From Oceanobacillus damuensis (GTDB lineage: Bacteria; Bacillota; Bacilli; Bacillales; Amphibacillaceae), in NCBI RefSeq assembly GCF_001618145.1, contig NZ_LQNF01000010.1:62001-126000 (forward strand): a DNA stretch of 64,000 bases, read 5' to 3'. Position numbers and translations under genes: made by a program. Below the pieces are notes generated by a model. That model worked only from the letters and a program-made list of their open reading frames with translations, did no database searches and was not told the DNA's origin. Numbering within the stretch: position 1 is the first letter of the stretch; each line of letters starts with the position of its first letter. Below, piece after piece: positions 52,926-61,895 of this stretch.

Positions 52926-53927
52926 ATGAACATTACGATCTATGATGTAGCGAGAGAGGCAAATGTCTCCATGGCTACCGTATCGCGTGTTGTCAATGGT
53001 AATCCGAACGTTAAACCGACAACACGAAAAAAAGTATTGGCAACAATCGAGAGATTAGGCTATCGTCCAAATGCAGTGGCAAGAGGATTGGCCAGTAAAA
53101 AAACAACTACTGTCGGAGCGATTATCCCTGATATTTCCAATATCTTTTTCTCTGAACTTGCACGTGGAATTGAGGATATTGCAACGATGTATAAATACAA
53201 TATCATTCTAAGCAGTTCCGATCAGAATAAAGACAAGGAGCTCCAGTTGATAAACACCATGCTGGAAAAGCAGGTTGACGGGATATTGTTTATGGGTGGA
53301 AATATTTCCGAAGATCATATCCATCAGTTCAAAACTTCTTCTGTTCCGGTTGTACTTGCTTCAACATATGACCCAACCGATACGATTCCCTCTGTCAATA
53401 TTGATTATGAGCTTGCGGCTTACGAAGCAACAAAGCATTTAATTGATAATGGCCATAAACAGCCTGCTTTAATAGCAAGCAAGACAGAATCAAGTGTGAA
53501 TGCACTTAAATACAATGGGTATATGCGTGCTTTGAAGGAATCAGGCATCGAAATCAATGAAGATTTACTCATCAAAGGGGAGTACGCTTATCAAACAGGA
53601 CTCTCTGCCGTTGAAAAATTGCTTGAACTTGATGAGAAGCCTACAGCTGTATTTGTCACCTATGATGAGATTGCTCTAGGCGTTATTCATGGGGCGCAGG
53701 ATCGTGGATATAGCATCCCGGAGGATCTGGAGGTATTCGGCTTTGATAATATCAGACTGGCTACTATGGTAAGACCGAGACTCACTACGATTGTACAGCC
53801 AACATATGATATAGGTGCCGTTGCAATGCGCCTTCTGACAAAATATATGAATAAAGAGCAGGTAGAAGAAAAAAATGTCGTATTACCACATCGGATTGAG
53901 TTCAGGGACTCAACAATAAATAAATAA
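52926..53927 (+). CDS. ccpA: Catabolite control protein A
   Basis: A 333-residue LacI/GalR regulator. The DNA-binding region [26 protein letters not shown] is nearly identical to B. subtilis CcpA, and the hinge [12 protein letters not shown] and effector core ([15 protein letters not shown]) are typical. It binds cre sites with HPr-Ser-P as corepressor/coactivator. GGGAGGT ribosome binding site. Located between aroA and motPS as in B. subtilis. Confidence 0.95.
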   Translation: MNITIYDVAREANVSMATVSRVVNGNPNVKPTTRKKVLATIERLGYRPNAVARGLASKKTTTVGAIIPDISNIFFSELARGIEDIATMYKYNIILSSSDQNKDKELQLINTMLEKQVDGILFMGGNISEDHIHQFKTSSVPVVLASTYDPTDTIPSVNIDYELAAYEATKHLIDNGHKQPALIASKTESSVNALKYNGYMRALKESGIEINEDLLIKGEYAYQTGLSAVEKLLELDEKPTAVFVTYDEIALGVIHGAQDRGYSIPEDLEVFGFDNIRLATMVRPRLTTIVQPTYDIGAVAMRLLTKYMNKEQVEEKNVVLPHRIEFRDSTINK

Positions 53928-53956
53928 TGCCGATATTAATAGTAAATCAAATAAGT

Positions 53957-54012
53957 GTTCAAAAAGTTACCGTTTGGCTGGACTCGTCTTCACCACTGGT
54001 AGCATTTTGAAC
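53957..54012. repeat. Long inverted repeat between ccpA and motP
   Basis: GTTCAAAAAGTTACC (53957-53971) and GGTAGCATTTTGAAC (53998-54012) pair at 13 of 15 positions. The inner GTTTGGCTGGACTCGTCTTC recalls repeats I have seen between genes in other Bacillaceae; I could not search. It may act as a terminator for ccpA. Confidence 0.6.
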
Positions 54013-54047
54013 GCTTCTTGTTTATAAAGCATTAGGGAGATAATAAT

Positions 54048-54872
54048 ATGAGAAAACGTGATCTGTTGACTCCAATCGGTATTACATTAGGTTTCATTAT
54101 GATTATGCTGGCAATTTTGACAAACAGTGGCACAGACGGTGTCGCTTCATTCGCCGATATTCCTGCTATATTTATTGTCATTGGTGGTTTAATCGCTTCT
54201 ATGCTCATCACCTTTAAAATGGAACAAATCAAATTGACCGGTGCCATTGTTAACGAAGCCTTTCATAAAAATGATATGCAGCTTCCTGAGCTGATCAGTC
54301 TGTTTATTCGCTTATCCGAGCGGGCAAGACGCGAAGGCATCCTGGCTCTTGAAAATGAACTCGAAGAAGTGGAGGATCCATTTATCAAAAAAGGTATCCT
54401 GCTTGCTGTGGATGGAATCGAACCAGAAGTGATTACGGATATAATGAACGCTGAAATTACCGCAATGGAGGAAAGACACTATAAAGGCAGATTATTAATA
54501 GAAAAGGCAGCAGAATATGCCCCTGCCTGGGGAATGATTGGAACATTAATTGGACTTGTTCTGATGCTGAATACGCTGTCAGATCCTGGCACACTGGGTC
54601 CAAGTATGGCTGTGGCGCTTCTGACAACACTTTATGGAACAGTGCTTGCGAATTTAGTATTTACTCCAATGGCTGCGAAGCTTGGAGCCAAAACGGAGGA
54701 AGAGGTTTTTACGAAGCAGATCATCATTGAAGGCATTATCGGTGTCCAATCAGGTCAAAATCCACGAATTCTCGAGGAAAAGTTGAGCGCATTCCTGCCG
54801 AGAGATTATAAGAAGCAGAAACAGGCCGAAGACGCAGCAGCTTACGTGGGGGAGAGCGTAAATGAAGCGTAA
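54048..54872 (+). CDS. motP: Flagellar motor stator subunit MotP
   Basis: A 274-residue MotA/PomA-type stator with four membrane helices: TPIGITLGFIMIMLAILT, DIPAIFIVIGGLIASMLITF, EYAPAWGMIGTLIGLVLML and MAVALLTTLYGTVLANLVF. The charged cytoplasmic loop (RLSERARREGILALENELEE) contacts FliG. With MotS it forms a stator, Na+-driven in B. subtilis. Overlaps motS by 11 bp. Confidence 0.92.
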   Translation: MRKRDLLTPIGITLGFIMIMLAILTNSGTDGVASFADIPAIFIVIGGLIASMLITFKMEQIKLTGAIVNEAFHKNDMQLPELISLFIRLSERARREGILALENELEEVEDPFIKKGILLAVDGIEPEVITDIMNAEITAMEERHYKGRLLIEKAAEYAPAWGMIGTLIGLVLMLNTLSDPGTLGPSMAVALLTTLYGTVLANLVFTPMAAKLGAKTEEEVFTKQIIIEGIIGVQSGQNPRILEEKLSAFLPRDYKKQKQAEDAAAYVGESVNEA

Positions 54873-55659
54873 AGAAATAAAACGAACCAAAAGTGGCAGT
54901 GCGCCGAAATGGATGGTTACTTATTCAGACATGGTGACACTTGTACTTGTTTTTTTTATATTGCTGTTCTCGGTATCACAGATTGACGAGGTTAAATTTG
55001 ATGCCATTTCGGAATCATTTCAAAATCGCATGATATTTGATTTTTCCCCATCACCGATTCCAATGGAGAACCCGACAGAAAGTACGGATCATATGGAGAG
55101 CGGGGAAATGACGAATGAATTTGATACTCCAACGCAAATGGATGATGTGACAGACAGAGATGCCATGGAAGAGGAAGAAGATTCATTGACCGATTTAGTA
55201 AATAATGTAGAGAATTATTTGGATGAATATGAGCTTAACAATGTAATTTCTGCAAACCGCAATGAGCGCGGAGTCGTCCTCGTTCTCCAGGAAAGTATTC
55301 TTTTTGATTCAGGTGAGGCATATATTCTGGAAGAAGGACAGCCGTTCCTTGACAGAATCGGCACATTGCTGCGGGATATTCCAAATGATGTGAAGGTGGA
55401 AGGTCATACGGATTCCCGTCCGATTTCTAATTATCGTTATCCTTCTAATTGGGAGTTGTCAGGTGCGAGAGCCAGCAGTGTCGTTCGATATCTCATCAAT
55501 GAAAACAATCTTAATATAGAACGTTTTTCTACAGTTGGCTATGCCGATACACAACCACTTGTGCCGAATACATCGGAGGAAAATTGGAGTCAAAATCGCC
55601 GCGTGGAAATAGTAATCCTTGAAACTGCCATGGAGGAAGGAGCTGAAAATGAAAATTAA
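54862..55659 (+). CDS. motS: Flagellar motor stator subunit MotS
   Basis: A 265-residue MotB-type protein. One membrane helix carries the essential Asp in TYSDMVTLVLVFFILLFS (about residue 23). An unusually acidic linker (about 60-110, ending RDAMEEEEDSLTDL) leads to the OmpA-like peptidoglycan-binding domain (VEGHTDSRPIS, NWELSGARASSVVRYL, GYADTQPLVPN). Ion specificity (Na+) is inferred from MotS of B. subtilis. The last codons form the left arm of its terminator. Confidence 0.92.
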   Translation: MKRKEIKRTKSGSAPKWMVTYSDMVTLVLVFFILLFSVSQIDEVKFDAISESFQNRMIFDFSPSPIPMENPTESTDHMESGEMTNEFDTPTQMDDVTDRDAMEEEEDSLTDLVNNVENYLDEYELNNVISANRNERGVVLVLQESILFDSGEAYILEEGQPFLDRIGTLLRDIPNDVKVEGHTDSRPISNYRYPSNWELSGARASSVVRYLINENNLNIERFSTVGYADTQPLVPNTSEENWSQNRRVEIVILETAMEEGAENEN

Positions 55660-55672
55660 TCAGCTCCTTTTT
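55639..55672 (+). terminator. Terminator overlapping the 3' end of motS
   Basis: GGAGCTGA inside the last codons of motS pairs with TCAGCTCC just after the stop codon, followed by TTTTT. Confidence 0.8.
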
Positions 55673-55724
55673 CGGAAAATAAGAAAGTATAAATTTTGCA
55701 GCAATTAACTATTATACATAAACA

Positions 55725-55850
55725 GCCACGTCTAGCTCCGGTTCCTAGAAACTCCCGTCATAAGCAATGGACATTCCAAGCGCGAAAACCATGCGCTTTC
55801 CAGTCCCTTGCTAGCGTTGAGTTTCTGAACAGTCACCTTCGTTTTTGTTC
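55725..55850. repeat. Intergenic repeat with GTCTAGCTCC start
   Basis: CCACGTCTAGCTCCGGTTCC, then AGAAACTC ... GAGTTTCT arms with an inner repeated CAAGCGCG/CATGCG segment. It resembles the CGTCTAGCTCCAGC-type repeat common in Bacillaceae (recalled, not searched). The preceding 55679-55706 (TAAGAAAGTATAAA... GCAGCAATTA) also matches segments at about 63215 and 63297. Confidence 0.5.
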
Positions 55851-55887
55851 CATGTAACAGACAATAAGACACCCACAAAGTGAAGTT

Positions 55888-57045
55888 TCATTTTATCGTT
55901 TTTGTATATTTTAATAGATTCTGCAGCAGTTGATCGTTTTTCTCGGTAATTTCTGCTTTTCTTGGAATATTTACGTATGCTTCTGCTGTATCATGCCAGA
56001 AATTTGGCAGATTGACAGGTGATTCTGTTTGCCATTTCACCAGCCATTCGTTGGGAAGAGCTCCTTTTGCCGGTGTATTAGTCTTCATTATATTCCAAAT
56101 TTGCCCCCATGCCCGTGGTACAACTCTCCACATGTCATAACCGCCGCCACCAGTGGCAATCCATCTGCCATCACAGTATTGGTGTGCCATTTCATGTGCA
56201 AGCTGGGGAATTCGTTCATAAATATTCATCGTCCCGCATAGATGTGACAACGGGTCGAAAGAATGTGCATCAGCACCATTTTGGGTAATGATTATTTCTG
56301 GCTTGAAGAAATCAGCAATCTCTTTGAGTGCGGTTTCATAAACGTTTAGAAATGATTCGTCCTGTGTAAATGCATCGATAGGCAGGTTAAAAGCATAACC
56401 ATGACCTTCTTTGATGCCTCGTTCATTTACATTACCTGTACCAGGGAAGAGGTACCGCCCCGTTTCATGAATGGAAAATGTGCATACATGTGGATCATCA
56501 TAAAATGCCCATTGAACCCCATCACCATGGTGTGCATCGGTGTCTATATATAAAACCCTGAGATTGTATTTTTTTCGAATATATTTTATTGCTACTGCAC
56601 TATCATTATAAATGCAAAATCCGGCAGCTTTTCTTTGGAAGCCATGATGCAGACCGCCACCAAGATTCAATACATGATCCCGCTTTCCGCTAAGCACTTC
56701 ATCAACAGCTTTTAATGTACCACCAACAAGATAGCTGCTCGCTTCATGCATGTTTGGAAATATCGGTGTGTCCTCCGTTCCCAACCCATATTCATAGCCT
56801 TGCTCTTCACTCAATTTGCCTCTGCCTGCGCGTTTGACGGCTTCAATGTAATCATGATCATGAAAGAGTGCAAGTTCTTCATCCGTTGCCATTCTAGGGG
56901 AAATAAGATCGTTGATGTTTAACGTATCATTACTCTCCAACAATTCCTTCGTAAGCAAAATTCTCTTTTGGTTAAAAGGATGTTCGTCATGAAAGTGATA
57001 AGTAAGGTAATCATTGGAAAAGACAAATCCTGCTCTGCACTTCAT
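55888..57045 (-). CDS. acuC: AcuC protein deacetylase
   Basis: A 385-residue class I/II-type histone-deacetylase-fold enzyme. Zinc and catalytic residues lie in GGGLHHGFQ, YIDTDAHHGDGVQWAFY and TQNGADAHSFDPL. It removes acetyl groups from lysine in AcsA. Its ATG overlaps the acuB stop by 4 bp. Last gene of acuABC. Confidence 0.93.
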   Translation of the reverse strand: MKCRAGFVFSNDYLTYHFHDEHPFNQKRILLTKELLESNDTLNINDLISPRMATDEELALFHDHDYIEAVKRAGRGKLSEEQGYEYGLGTEDTPIFPNMHEASSYLVGGTLKAVDEVLSGKRDHVLNLGGGLHHGFQRKAAGFCIYNDSAVAIKYIRKKYNLRVLYIDTDAHHGDGVQWAFYDDPHVCTFSIHETGRYLFPGTGNVNERGIKEGHGYAFNLPIDAFTQDESFLNVYETALKEIADFFKPEIIITQNGADAHSFDPLSHLCGTMNIYERIPQLAHEMAHQYCDGRWIATGGGGYDMWRVVPRAWGQIWNIMKTNTPAKGALPNEWLVKWQTESPVNLPNFWHDTAEAYVNIPRKAEITEKNDQLLQNLLKYTKTIK

Positions 57046-57692
57046 CGTCTCGGCTCCACAATATTATTTGGCCATAATAATTGGTAGCCGGCTTCACGCA
57101 GATCCTGGATAACAGGTGTCGGGTTGAGCGTTTGTATCCGAAAGACAAGGATCTTATAATTCGAATCATTTTTATAAGGGTAAATCAGAACAGATACAAT
57201 ATTTGTTTTGCGCTTCCCGAAAATTGCCGCCACTTCAGGAAGAATACCTGGTCTGTGTGGTACTTTCACTTCAATTAAAGAACTCTGCACATGGGTTCCT
57301 GTCAGTTGAATTAACGTATAAAGCATATCTTTTTCTGTGACAATGCCAACAAGCTGATTGCTGCTGACGACGGGCAGGCAGGCTATTTCCTTATCATAAA
57401 AAATAGCGGCAACTTCTTCAACAAAATCCATCGGGTGGATTGTGATGACAGGAGTGCTCATGATTGTATGAATTTCATTTTCCAGTTCACTGCTGCTTGC
57501 ATCCTTTAGAAAGATAGAGGGACTTGCATCTCTTACATCGCGGTCAGAAACAATGCCAATGACATGATTTTCCTGATCTACTATAGGCAGGTGCCTTAAT
57601 CTGTTTTCCTGGAGAAGTATCAGGGCATCCGCTATGCTTGCAGTGGGTGGCAGGGTAGTAACTTCGGTTTTCATAATATCTTCGACAAGCAT
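57042..57692 (-). CDS. acuB: AcuB, CBS-ACT regulatory protein
   Basis: A 216-residue protein with two CBS domains (about 1-60 and 75-130: VEDIMKTEVTTLPPTASIADAL and TPVITIHPMDFVEEVAAIF) and a C-terminal ACT domain (IEVKVPHRPGILPEVAAIFG, about 143-205). It is thought to bind adenine nucleotides, but its exact role in acetoin/acetate use is unclear. One base separates it from acuA. Confidence 0.92.
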   Translation of the reverse strand: MLVEDIMKTEVTTLPPTASIADALILLQENRLRHLPIVDQENHVIGIVSDRDVRDASPSIFLKDASSSELENEIHTIMSTPVITIHPMDFVEEVAAIFYDKEIACLPVVSSNQLVGIVTEKDMLYTLIQLTGTHVQSSLIEVKVPHRPGILPEVAAIFGKRKTNIVSVLIYPYKNDSNYKILVFRIQTLNPTPVIQDLREAGYQLLWPNNIVEPRR

Positions 57693-57693
57693 C

Positions 57694-58347
57694 TTATAAT
57701 CCCTCTCTCATATTTCGATAATTATGTCTTGCCAAAAAGCGAAGTTTATCGAATTGTTTTATCGATTCTTCCGGTACGTTTTTTCCGATACGCACCATTA
57801 AGCAATTAGCAGGGTGTGAGATGATTTCAGGATCATCTGTAGGTGCCGGCAGCAGTCCACCGGCAGCCATCATTCTTTCCATGACTTTACGATAATCCCA
57901 GATACTCAGTTTTGTACCTTCTAAATCCCAATGCCAATAGTATTCGGTAGAAATGACAATATAATTTTCCATGAAGTCATCCATCATGGAGACTTTTAAT
58001 AGATTTGATGCGATTCTTGCGCCGCGATAGGCTGGACTCATTTCGACAGCCCCTAACTCGATTAAATCTTCCATATTGAATTCTGACCATCTTTCCAAAG
58101 GGTCTGGGTGTAAATAGGTGACATAGCCAACAATCGTGTCTTCTATTCTTGCGATAAGAATTCTGCCCTCGGGAAACCTGGCAATACTTAAAAGAGCTTC
58201 AAATTGCTTGTCAGCCGGTCTGAAAGCAGTCAGTTGCTCATGAAAATGATACTTTTTCAATTCCTCTGAATCCAGTGGTCCTTCAATAACAATTGGTCCG
58301 AATTCTGTCTCATATGTTAAACGATTGTATGATTTTATATGCTCCAT
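57694..58347 (-). CDS. acuA: AcuA protein acetyltransferase
   Basis: A 217-residue GNAT acetyltransferase (EFGPIVIEGPLDSEEL at the start; acetyl-CoA site near VEMSPAYRGARIASNLLKV, about residue 120). AcuA acetylates and inactivates AcsA. GGTGGTGAA ribosome binding site. The acsA gene, divergent from acuA in B. subtilis, is not adjacent here. Confidence 0.92.
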   Translation of the reverse strand: MEHIKSYNRLTYETEFGPIVIEGPLDSEELKKYHFHEQLTAFRPADKQFEALLSIARFPEGRILIARIEDTIVGYVTYLHPDPLERWSEFNMEDLIELGAVEMSPAYRGARIASNLLKVSMMDDFMENYIVISTEYYWHWDLEGTKLSIWDYRKVMERMMAAGGLLPAPTDDPEIISHPANCLMVRIGKNVPEESIKQFDKLRFLARHNYRNMREGL

Positions 58348-58366
58348 TTGTTCACCACCTGATTTT

Positions 58367-58388
58367 TAATGCGCTTACTTTTATTATA
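58367..58388 (-). promoter_or_regulatory. acuABC -10 box and cre-like site
   Basis: On the minus strand TATAAT (58388-58383) puts the start of transcription near 58376. The cre-like AGTAAGCGCATTAA (58380-58367) covers that point; it keeps the AAGCGC core but differs from the CcpA consensus at three or more positions. Confidence 0.35.
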
Positions 58389-58493
58389 CAGGAAGCTGCT
58401 TATTATTTTTAGTATTTTGTGGAAATAGTTTGATTTTTAAAATACATATTATATTAATGAAAAGGGGAGATGGAATTATAATTAAGTAGACTA

Positions 58494-58518
58494 AAAAAAT
58501 AGGAAGCCAATTGGCTTC
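58494..58518 (-). terminator. Terminator of the class A PBP gene
   Basis: GGAAGCC-AATT-GGCTTCC followed on the minus strand by TATTTTTTT. Confidence 0.8.
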
Positions 58519-58524
58519 CCATTA

Positions 58525-61503
58525 TCATTCGTTATCTTCCTCGTCATCATTGTTGCTGCTATCGTCTTCCTCATTGGATTCGTTATCATCTTCATTGCTT
58601 TCTTCTTCAGTATCGTCTTCTTGGGAGCCTTCTTCCTCCGAATTCTGTTCCTCCGTTGAAGTTGCTTCCTCATTATCCTCTTCTTCGTTGTCAGTTGTTT
58701 CATTTTCTTCCTTGGTTGATTCACCGACAATGACTTCACTGGATGCCTTGGATTCCATTCCGAAGTAGTCAACAGCTTTTACTGTGTAGACGGCATTGCC
58801 GTTACCAATTCCGTAATCGGTAGATGTAGTACTGCCGATAAGCTTGAAATCTCCACCAGGTGAATCGGAGCGGTAGACACGATAGCCGACAACATCTTTA
58901 CTTCCAGATTTGTTCCATGTTAATTTACTTCCGTCCTTTTTTACGGAAGCAGGAGCTCCGGGAGCTTTACCATCATCCTCAATGGTACTGCTGGTATTTA
59001 CCTTGCCGGAAGGGACACCAATTTTTTCCCATTTGTCCCGTTCGGTTCTTGGGTATAGTTTGGTCAGATCATTGAGGTCATCATAACCTTTTCTTTCGAG
59101 CCATTTCGGGTTAAATGTCAGACCATCACCTTTAACAAATTCAGAAGGGGTATTCGGCCCGGCAAGTACTGATTTTCCGTCAACGATTACCTGGTTGCCG
59201 GTTATTAAACTGTCATCTTTCTCGGTCGGTGCATATTTGGAATTAAATATGTCCGTTTTGACCAATCCGGCTTGTTCACACAGTTCGGAAGGCAGCATTC
59301 CTGAAATCGCGCAATAGCTTCTTTCCACAATACCGTCCGGGCGTTCGAAGCGTTCGGTCGGTGCAATCAGATCAGGTTTGATATCTGCAGCAGCATTGAT
59401 CAACTGTGCCCATAGCTTTTGGTTACGCTGGCTGTAGGATAATGGGTACTTATGATTGATTGGGTAAGGTGTATCATAGCCAATCCATGTGCCGAATGTA
59501 ACATTAGGATTCGTAGCTACAAACCATGCATCATGATAGTCATTCGATGTTCCTGTTTTTCCTGCCCAGTCAACACCACTATGCTTCAGCAGGTTTCTTG
59601 CATATCCAGCAGTTCCGTCTGTTAAAACATCGCGCATCATATCTATTGTTAAATAATTCGTTTGTGGTGTAAATACCTCTACAGGTTCTTCATTGTGTTC
59701 ATAAACAACATCGCCATCGTTTGTAGTGATTTTTTCGATCATATAGGCGTCTGCAAATTTTCCGTTATTGCCAAAGGTGGCATATGCATTTGTATTTTCC
59801 TCGACTGTTACACCGTAAGTCATTGCACCCAGCGAAAGTGCCAGATTACTGTGATCTCCAGGCGTTAAGGTGGTAATTCCCATTTTCTCGAGATAATGTG
59901 TTGCAGGATCGTCATCTATAATTTTCAAATACGTGTCCGCAGCAGGAATATTATAGGATTTGGCCAAAGCAGTCCTTGCTGAAACGATTCCATAGTAGCC
60001 GCCACCATAGTTTTTCGGTTTCCAGTCTTTCTGGCCGGGAATGTTATAAGAGCGGTCATAGTCGGCGATTGGTGTCCCAGGCTGTACAACGCCCTTCTCC
60101 ATCGCTGGAGCATAGTCCAATAACGGTTTAATGACACTGCCATTTTGTCGGACGGCCTGAGTGGCATAATTAAATGTATTGTCTTCACTGAATTCACGTC
60201 CGCCCAAAAAGCTGATAATCCTGCCGGTACTGTTCTCAATCAGCATTCCACTGGCCTGGATGATATCTGTCACTTCATACGTTTCTCCAGCTTCGTTTGT
60301 TTTTGTAAACGTCCTGCTGTTTCCGTAATCCTCGTAATTTTTAGCTACCTCCTGAAAAACATCATAGATTTCCTTATCAATTGTCGAATGAATTTCATAA
60401 CCATTCATCCGCATTGCTCGATCGGCAAGAATGTCATATTCCTCACTGAGTTCAGAATCATTTTCCAGATCTTCAGCTGTATAGCCGTCTTCCGTGAGCA
60501 GATGATCTTTTATAATAGCTTTTGCTCTTTTTTCAATTTCGGTAGTAAGATAAGGATATTTTTCATTTGGTGATGGTTCATCTTCTTTGAAGTCAGCCAC
60601 GATATCATACTCCAGTGCCTGATCTAATTGTTCCTTTGTGATATATTCCATATCATACATCCGGTCAAGCACTGTCTTCATGCGGTTCAGACCTGGCTGG
60701 ATAGCTTCTTCTTCTTTTAACCCCCCGGTATTGACGAAAGGAGTATAGGCAGAAGGGCTTTGTGGCAATCCTGCAAGATAGGCTGCCTGTGGAAGGTTAA
60801 CTTCATCTGCATCTACACTGAAAATACCTTGTGCAGCTGTTTGGATGCCGGCAATGTTTCTTCCGGAAGAATTACGGCCATAGGGAATGATGTTTAAATA
60901 GGCCTCCAGAATTTCGTCTTTTTCAAAAAACTGCTCCAGTCGCATGGCAAGCAAAATCTCTTTAGCTTTTCTTTCAAAGGAAACTTCATTCGTCAGGATT
61001 TGATTTTTAATCAGCTGCTGGGTTAACGTACTGCCCCCGGTCTGTACAGAAGCGTTGGTAACTTCCTGAATGACCGCACGCATAATTGCTTTTGGAACGA
61101 CTCCGTTATGTTCGCTGAAATATTCATCCTCTGTAGCGATCACTGCCTGCAGAAGAATTGGGGAAACTTCCTCCAATGTAGTTTCTTCGCGATAAATATC
61201 AGATCTTACATCGCCAAAGTAGACATTATCTGCAAAGTAAAGCTTGGAAGTCTCCGAATAGTTGTATATATCCTGTGCCATCGTTTCATAGCTTCGGATA
61301 GGCTCATCCTTTACAAGGGATGCAAAGTAACCTGCACCGATTCCTCCGACAAAAATGAAAAAGACCAGTCCAATAACAAGAAAGAATAAAATGACATTCC
61401 AGACAACATCATATGTTATTCTTGAGGACCGTTGTATTTTTCCAGTTTTCCATAAGGATTTTGCCTTATCCATATATGGTCGAAACTTTTCTTTAAAATT
61501 CAT
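58525..61503 (-). CDS. Class A penicillin-binding protein with FnIII domain and acidic tail
   Basis: A 992-residue bifunctional PBP (PonA/PBP1A-like). A membrane anchor (about 33-60) is followed by a GT51 glycosyltransferase domain (ATEDEYFSEHNGV, GGSTLTQQLIKN) and a transpeptidase domain with the Ser in NGSVIKPLLDYA (SxxK), KSYNIPA (SxN) and GKTGTSNDY. A fibronectin type III domain (about 835-925: APASVKKDGSKLTWNKSGSK, VVGYRVYRSD) and a tail of about 65 almost purely Glu/Asp/Ser/Asn residues complete it. It synthesises peptidoglycan outside the membrane. AGGGGG ribosome binding site. Confidence 0.9.
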   Translation of the reverse strand: MNFKEKFRPYMDKAKSLWKTGKIQRSSRITYDVVWNVILFFLVIGLVFFIFVGGIGAGYFASLVKDEPIRSYETMAQDIYNYSETSKLYFADNVYFGDVRSDIYREETTLEEVSPILLQAVIATEDEYFSEHNGVVPKAIMRAVIQEVTNASVQTGGSTLTQQLIKNQILTNEVSFERKAKEILLAMRLEQFFEKDEILEAYLNIIPYGRNSSGRNIAGIQTAAQGIFSVDADEVNLPQAAYLAGLPQSPSAYTPFVNTGGLKEEEAIQPGLNRMKTVLDRMYDMEYITKEQLDQALEYDIVADFKEDEPSPNEKYPYLTTEIEKRAKAIIKDHLLTEDGYTAEDLENDSELSEEYDILADRAMRMNGYEIHSTIDKEIYDVFQEVAKNYEDYGNSRTFTKTNEAGETYEVTDIIQASGMLIENSTGRIISFLGGREFSEDNTFNYATQAVRQNGSVIKPLLDYAPAMEKGVVQPGTPIADYDRSYNIPGQKDWKPKNYGGGYYGIVSARTALAKSYNIPAADTYLKIIDDDPATHYLEKMGITTLTPGDHSNLALSLGAMTYGVTVEENTNAYATFGNNGKFADAYMIEKITTNDGDVVYEHNEEPVEVFTPQTNYLTIDMMRDVLTDGTAGYARNLLKHSGVDWAGKTGTSNDYHDAWFVATNPNVTFGTWIGYDTPYPINHKYPLSYSQRNQKLWAQLINAAADIKPDLIAPTERFERPDGIVERSYCAISGMLPSELCEQAGLVKTDIFNSKYAPTEKDDSLITGNQVIVDGKSVLAGPNTPSEFVKGDGLTFNPKWLERKGYDDLNDLTKLYPRTERDKWEKIGVPSGKVNTSSTIEDDGKAPGAPASVKKDGSKLTWNKSGSKDVVGYRVYRSDSPGGDFKLIGSTTSTDYGIGNGNAVYTVKAVDYFGMESKASSEVIVGESTKEENETTDNEEEDNEEATSTEEQNSEEEGSQEDDTEEESNEDDNESNEEDDSSNNDDEEDNE

Positions 61504-61579
61504 TTGTAAACCCCCTAAATTTCAATTATAATTATAGCATAAGTGCATTTTATGTTGTATAATTTTTACAGCTAGAATA

Positions 61580-61608
61580 TTGCACGATCATTACAATTGT
61601 GTTATGAA
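61580..61608 (+). promoter_or_regulatory. Promoter of the tyrS leader
   Basis: TTGCAC, a 17-base spacer and TATGAA; start near 61615, just before the T-box stem I. Confidence 0.5.
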
Positions 61609-61614
61609 TAGATC

Positions 61615-61864
61615 ATACATACCTTGCTTGGAAGGATCGCAGTAACTTTGCAAATCCCTATTACAGAGAGCTGGCGGAAGGTGCAAGCCAGAATAAATTT
61701 GCAGGTGAATTACAGTCTGGAGCATTTCTTTTGGAATAAATCATTTCTATTTCCAAAGGACGGTGGAGACATCGTTAACAATCCCAAGTGGCTGGATTCA
61801 GCAACAAGGGTGGTACCGCGTGTTAAACTCGTCCCTTATCTTTGATAAGCGACGGGTTTTTTTG
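61615..61864 (+). ncRNA. T-box riboswitch of tyrS
   Basis: The leader has the stem I pattern GAGAGCTGG...GGTGCAAGCCAG, a Tyr specifier TAC in GAATTACAG (about 61714), and the T-box sequence AGGGTGGTACCGCG at 61807-61820, which pairs with the acceptor end of uncharged tRNA. The terminator follows (61829-61863). Uncharged tRNA-Tyr should stabilise the antiterminator and turn on tyrS. Confidence 0.9.
61829..61863 (+). terminator. T-box terminator before tyrS
   Basis: CTCGTCCCTTATC pairs with GATAAGCGACGGG (one mismatch), followed by seven T. Confidence 0.85.
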
Positions 61865-61895
61865 ATTCAAAAAAATAAAGATGGAGTGTGAACAA

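Noticed and set aside
58511-58768. A plus-strand Ser-rich frame opposite the PBP acidic tail
   Set aside because: Mirror of Glu/Asp codons; the PBP frame is continuous and conserved.
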